This document shows positions 60,460 to 64,000 of a stretch of DNA of 64,000 nt, one piece after another. Position 1 is the stretch's first letter; each line of letters begins with the position of its first letter. A model generated the notes under the pieces. It made no database searches. It saw only the letters and a list, made by a program, of their open reading frames with translations, and had not been told where the DNA came from. The DNA is from Bradyrhizobium sp. 199 (GTDB taxonomy: Bacteria > Pseudomonadota > Alphaproteobacteria > Rhizobiales > Xanthobacteraceae): NCBI RefSeq assembly GCF_023073355.1, contig NZ_JADPJI010000008.1, forward strand, positions 558,001 to 622,000. The letters are read 5' to 3'. The position numbers and the translations under genes are program-made.

Positions 60460-62523
60460 ATGAATTACGGCATCGCGTTCACGCCGCTTGTACCTGCGAT
60501 CGTGCTGTGGCTCGCGCTCGCCGCGATCGTCGTCGTCGCGCTGGTGCTGCTGCTCGCGCGCGCACGCGGCGCCGCCGTGCGCGTCGCCGCGCTGGCGCTG
60601 TTCCTGCTGGCGCTCTCCAATCCCTCCTTCACCCGCGAGGACCGCGACCCCCTCACCTCGGTTGCGGCCGTCGTCGTCGACAAGAGCCCGAGCCAGAATT
60701 TCGGCAACCGCAATCGCGAGGCAGCAACGGCGCAGGAGGCGCTGGTCGACAGCCTGAAGAAGATCAAGGGCCTCGAAGTCCGCGTTGTCGACGCCGGACA
60801 GGCCGATGGCGAGACCGACGGCACCAAACTGTTCGGCGCCCTCGCCTCGACCTTGTCGGACGTGCCGGTGGACCGCGTCGCCGGCGCGTTCCTGATCACG
60901 GACGGCCGCGTCCACGACATTCCGGCGAACGCCGCCGCGCTGGGCTTCCAGGCGCCGGTGCACGCGCTGGTCACCGGCCAGAAGGACGAGCGCGACCGCC
61001 GCATCGCGATCACGGCGGCACCGCGCTTCGGCATCGTCGGGCAGACCCAGACCATCAACTACCGCCTCGACGACCAGGGCGTCACCGGCGAGCGCGCCAA
61101 GGTGACGATCCGCAGGGACGGCGAGGTCATCAACGAGCGCACGTTGTCGAGCGGCCAAGCCGCGAGCGTCGACGTCGACATCAAGCATGCCGGGCCGAAC
61201 ATCGTCGAGATCGAGGCCTCGCCGCTCGAGCGCGAATTGACGCCGGTGAACAACCGTGCCGTCGTCGCCATCGACGGCGTGCGCGACAAGTTGCGCGTGC
61301 TGCTGGTCTCGGGCGAGCCGCATTCCGGCGAGCGGACCTGGCGCAATCTGCTCAAGTCCGACGCCAGCGTCGATCTCGTGCATTTCACCATTCTGCGTCC
61401 GCCGGAGAAGCAGGACGGCACGCCGATCAACGAATTGTCGCTGATCGCGTTTCCGACCCGCGAATTGTTCCAGCAGAAGATCAACGAATTCCAGCTGATC
61501 ATCTTCGACCGCTATGCCCGCCAGGGCGTACTGCCGATCGCCTATTTCGACAACATCGCGCGCTATGTCCGCTCCGGCGGCGCGGTGCTGGTCTCGGCCG
61601 GACCCGACTACGCCTCCAACACCAGCATCTGGCGCACGCCGCTGGATACGGTGCTGCCGGCCGAACCGGTCGGCGTGACGGAAAAACCGTTCTATGCGCA
61701 TCTGTCGGACGTCGGCAAACGCCACCCCGTCACGCGCGCCCTGGAGGGCTCCGCGAGCGAGCCGCCGCGCTGGAGCCGCTTCTTCAGGACGGTCGACACC
61801 CGCAATTCCGTCAACCCGCCGGTGATGACGGGGGCCGACGGCAAGCCGCTTCTGTTCCTGTCGCGTTTCGGCGAAGGCCGCGTCGCGCTCTTGCTGTCCG
61901 ATCACATCTGGCTGTGGGCGCGCGGCTATGAGGGCGGCGGCCCGCATCTCGATCTGCTCAGGCGGATGTCACACTGGCTGATGAAGCAGCCGGACCTCGA
62001 CGAGGAGGCGCTGCGTCTGCAGGTGCAGGGCAAGGACCTCGTCGTCGTGCGTCAGACCATGGCCGACAGTGTCCAGCCGGTGAGCGTGACCTCGCCGTCG
62101 GGCGTGTCGAACGATTTGACGCTCGCGCCTGCCGACCCCGGCGAATGGCGCGCCAGCCTTCCCGCCAGCGAACTCGGCCTGTGGCAGGCCACCGACGGCA
62201 CGCTGAAGGCGCTGATCAATGTCGGCCCGACCAATCCGAAGGAGTTTTCGGAGGTCACCTCCACCGTCGATACGCTGAAGCCACTGACCCAGGCGACCGG
62301 CGGCGACGCCGTCCGCGTGGCCAGCGGCTCAAGTGTCGAGCTGCCGCGCATCCTGCCGGTGCGCTCGGTGGGCATGTTCCATGGCGACGGCTGGATGGGC
62401 GTGCGGATGCGCGATGCCAGCGTGGTGAAAGGCGTCGGCGTGCTGCCGATCTTCGCCGGCGTGATCGGCCTTTTGCTGCTGCTCGGCGCCTTCGCCGCGA
62501 CCTGGGTCCGCGAAGGGCGCTAG
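60460..62523 (+). CDS. Large membrane protein with glutamine amidotransferase-like domain
   Basis: A 687-residue protein. Two membrane helices at the N-terminus (about 8-33 and 38-50) are followed by a VWA-like part (VAAVVVDKSPSQNFGNRNRE, GAFLITDGRVHDIP), a CARDB-like region and a class I amidotransferase-like fold (RVLLVSGEPHSGERTWRNLL, GAVLVSAGPDY) lacking the Cys nucleophile, and a single helix at the very C-terminus (about 660-682). It follows DUF4159 after 7 bases and closes the MoxR-DUF58-DUF4159 operon, an arrangement conserved in alphaproteobacteria. Confidence 0.88.
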   Translation: MNYGIAFTPLVPAIVLWLALAAIVVVALVLLLARARGAAVRVAALALFLLALSNPSFTREDRDPLTSVAAVVVDKSPSQNFGNRNREAATAQEALVDSLKKIKGLEVRVVDAGQADGETDGTKLFGALASTLSDVPVDRVAGAFLITDGRVHDIPANAAALGFQAPVHALVTGQKDERDRRIAITAAPRFGIVGQTQTINYRLDDQGVTGERAKVTIRRDGEVINERTLSSGQAASVDVDIKHAGPNIVEIEASPLERELTPVNNRAVVAIDGVRDKLRVLLVSGEPHSGERTWRNLLKSDASVDLVHFTILRPPEKQDGTPINELSLIAFPTRELFQQKINEFQLIIFDRYARQGVLPIAYFDNIARYVRSGGAVLVSAGPDYASNTSIWRTPLDTVLPAEPVGVTEKPFYAHLSDVGKRHPVTRALEGSASEPPRWSRFFRTVDTRNSVNPPVMTGADGKPLLFLSRFGEGRVALLLSDHIWLWARGYEGGGPHLDLLRRMSHWLMKQPDLDEEALRLQVQGKDLVVVRQTMADSVQPVSVTSPSGVSNDLTLAPADPGEWRASLPASELGLWQATDGTLKALINVGPTNPKEFSEVTSTVDTLKPLTQATGGDAVRVASGSSVELPRILPVRSVGMFHGDGWMGVRMRDASVVKGVGVLPIFAGVIGLLLLLGAFAATWVREGR

Positions 62524-62599
62524 TTGCCGGAATGACACATCAAGTCGGCGGTCTGCATGCGCCGATCCGCCCGCCGTTGACATCCCCTCCCCGATCTGG

Positions 62600-62620
62600 C
62601 GATGTTATATTATAACATCG
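62600..62620. promoter_or_regulatory. Perfect 21-bp palindrome, candidate Zur box
   Basis: The arms CGATGTTATA and TATAACATCG flank a central T. This matches the TGTTATA-TATAACA type site reported for the zinc repressor Zur in alphaproteobacteria. It lies 44 bases before the DUF2946 start and upstream of the ZnuD-like receptor gene, so both are likely repressed when zinc is sufficient. Confidence 0.75.
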
Positions 62621-62664
62621 CGGCGTCCTTGGATTGGCGTCCCGGTGTGGGGTGGCGTTTTCAG

Positions 62665-63069
62665 ATGAAGTGGTTCCGGTCGAATATCAGGCACGGCGCC
62701 CGGCTCGCGTTGCTCGCGATGCTGGTGCAGTTCGCGCTGACGTTCGGCCACAGCCACTGGTTCGCCCAGGCCGCCCCCCTTGCTCAATCCTCGCTGCAGC
62801 AGACTGACAGCAACCCAGGTCTCGCTGCGAGCGACCGCGCGGCTGTCGAGAGGCAATCGCCATTGGCTCCCGACCGGGAGCACCCGGGCGAGGACAATTG
62901 CGCCATCTGCGCATTGGTCGCGATGGCCGGCACCATCATGTTCGCGGCGCCGGCTGTGTTGTTGCTGCCACAGGCGATCGACCTGCTCTATCGCACCACC
63001 GATGCCGAATTCATCCATCTGAAATCGCCCGGCACGGCGTTCCAGCCGCGCGCCCCTCCTGCCTCCTGA
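62665..63069 (+). CDS. DUF2946 protein (metal-associated small exported protein)
   Basis: A 134-residue DUF2946 protein. An N-terminal helix (ARLALLAMLVQFALTFGHSH) acts as signal/anchor; the middle part is polar; then EDNCAICALVAMAGTIMFAA contains a C-x2-C next to a second hydrophobic stretch, the mark of DUF2946. This family is often found beside metal-related TonB receptors. Start ATG 62665; the longer frame begins inside the palindrome and is not used. The role in zinc handling is inferred from the Zur-like box and the downstream receptor. Confidence 0.82.
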   Translation: MKWFRSNIRHGARLALLAMLVQFALTFGHSHWFAQAAPLAQSSLQQTDSNPGLAASDRAAVERQSPLAPDREHPGEDNCAICALVAMAGTIMFAAPAVLLLPQAIDLLYRTTDAEFIHLKSPGTAFQPRAPPAS

Positions 63070-63210
63070 CTTCCAACTCTTGATCACGCCCAGGCTTGCC
63101 GCGCGTCGGCGTATGCCCGGGAGAAGTTGAAGTCGAATTCCGTCGCGCCGCGACGGCAGGCCGCCTCCATCAGCATACACCATGCGGACGGCCTGGCTGG
63201 AATCAGGATC

Positions 63211-64000
63211 ATGTCATTTCAATTGCGACGCGCGCAGCGTCTTGGCGGAGCAAGCCTGCTTCTGCTCGGCGCCGCCGCCACGCCCGCTTTCGCCCAAACG
63301 CCTGCGCAAGATAAATCGTCGACCGAGATCCCCGCCGTCACCGTGACGGCGCCGAGCCCCATCGTGCGCAGAGCGGTGGTGCCATCCCGCAACCCGGGCC
63401 GTGGCACGCGGACCGCGCGGGTGCGCAGCCGCGAGCGAACGGCGGAAGCAACGCCGGCAGCCCCCGTACCTGCCGCGCCGCAGCAGGGCGTGCTGCCCGT
63501 CGTCACCAACCAGTTCGCGACGGTCACCGTGGTGCCGAACGATGAGATCCGCCGCGAGGGCGGCGGTCAGCTCGGCGATCTCCTGTTCTCCAAGCCCGGC
63601 ATCACCGGCTCGAGCTTCGCGCCGGGTGCCTCCAGCCGGCCGATCATCCGCGGGCTCGACGTCAACCGCGTCGGCATCGTCGAGAACGGCACCAATTCCG
63701 GCGGCGCCTCCGACCTCGGCGAGGATCATTTCGTCCCGATCGATCCACTTGCCACCAACCAGATCGAAGTGGTGCGCGGGCCGGCAGCGCTTCGCTATGG
63801 CTCGACTTCGATCGGCGGCGTCGTCAGCGCCACCAACAACCGGATTCCGGATGCGATGCCGAGTTGCGCGCCGTCGTTCCAGGCCTACGGCATGCCGACC
63901 AAAGCCCCGCTCGCGAGCGCCGCGACCTCGCCCTGCGTCACCGCCGAGACCCGCACCGCCTTCAGCTCGGTCGATCGCGGCGTCGAAAGCGGCGTGCTGC
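63211..64000 (+). CDS. ZnuD-like TonB-dependent outer-membrane receptor (3' end outside the window)
   Basis: Outer-membrane receptor, cut by the window end after 263 codons. Residues 1-29 are a signal peptide (LGGASLLLLGAAATPAFAQ). After a Pro/Arg-rich linker comes the plug domain: PNDEIRREGGGQLGDLLFSK and PGITGSSFAPGASSRPIIRG then LDVNRVGIVENGTNSGGASD and QIEVVRGPAALRYGSTSIGG. The plug is followed by an insertion with two cysteines (PSCAPSFQAY ... TSPCVTAET), unusual for iron-siderophore receptors and reminiscent of metal-binding loops of ZnuD. Zinc uptake is inferred from this, the Zur-like site upstream and the DUF2946 neighbour. Confidence 0.82.
   Translation, partial: MSFQLRRAQRLGGASLLLLGAAATPAFAQTPAQDKSSTEIPAVTVTAPSPIVRRAVVPSRNPGRGTRTARVRSRERTAEATPAAPVPAAPQQGVLPVVTNQFATVTVVPNDEIRREGGGQLGDLLFSKPGITGSSFAPGASSRPIIRGLDVNRVGIVENGTNSGGASDLGEDHFVPIDPLATNQIEVVRGPAALRYGSTSIGGVVSATNNRIPDAMPSCAPSFQAYGMPTKAPLASAATSPCVTAETRTAFSSVDRGVESGVL

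Noticed and set aside
60256..61947. 563-codon open frame on the minus strand
   Set aside because: Antisense shadow of the last gene of the MoxR operon.

Overview
The window is high-GC alphaproteobacterial chromosome, most likely from Bradyrhizobium or a close relative (Nitrobacteraceae). The supporting signs are a Rieske gene followed by a fused cytochrome b/c1 gene (fbcF-fbcH), a fused anthranilate synthase trpE(G) behind a Trp-codon leader, a CcrM-type GANTC methyltransferase, and several families of palindromic intergenic repeats of the kind common in Bradyrhizobium. No rRNA, tRNA, CRISPR array, intact insertion sequence or prophage was seen. The genus assignment is inference; the gene content is read from the sequence.

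Layout. 1-3.3 kb: the end of an HxlR regulator, a FabF-like ketosynthase, a LysE exporter and an alpha/beta hydrolase on the plus strand. 3.5-8.3 kb: ispE, a TPR lipoprotein-like/exported protein and ETF-ubiquinone oxidoreductase on the minus strand. 8.4-20.2 kb: a family-4 uracil-DNA glycosylase that lacks two Fe-S cysteines, a membrane glycosyltransferase-like protein, RNase HII, a PA0069-type radical SAM protein, remnants of a VOC protein and of phosphoketolase, an RMD1-family protein, a short GT2, a MarR-GNAT fusion, moaB, a YpfJ-like metallopeptidase and ccrM. 20.3-28.3 kb is a mixed accessory stretch: two GSTs, a chemotaxis-receptor remnant, DUF1127 and NTF2-like genes with a divergent LysR regulator, a flavin monooxygenase, a thioesterase, mutY, and a higBA module whose toxin is broken by frameshifts while the antitoxin and operator are intact.

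28.3-38.4 kb: dciA, a DsbA-type thiol oxidoreductase, smc, an rsm22-like methyltransferase, lemA with an M48 protease, two consecutive P-loop ATPases of unknown function and a GIY-YIG protein. 38.4-47.8 kb is central metabolism: apt, trpE(G) with trpL attenuator, dienelactone hydrolase, fbcH/fbcF, trmL, queE, hemF and a HAD phosphatase. 47.8-51.8 kb looks like a small island of lower GC: a three-domain peptidoglycan hydrolase without signal peptide, an SRPBCC protein, a Gly/Ser-rich secreted protein and a small tail-anchored protein. 51.8-55.4 kb: a TauE-type permease, CCA-adding enzyme, DUF6111, CoA pyrophosphatase and DUF1285 (minus strand). Divergent from them, 55.7-62.5 kb carries a Bat-like operon MoxR-DUF58-DUF4159-membrane protein. 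The window ends with a perfect Zur-like palindrome, a DUF2946 protein and the start of a ZnuD-like TonB-dependent receptor, a probable zinc uptake unit.

The best candidates for something little described are the tandem P-loop ATPases, the GH108-like/PG-binding/M15 hydrolase, the cluster of regulatory repeats in front of ccrM, and the Zur-box/DUF2946/receptor unit. Most other genes are conserved housekeeping loci.
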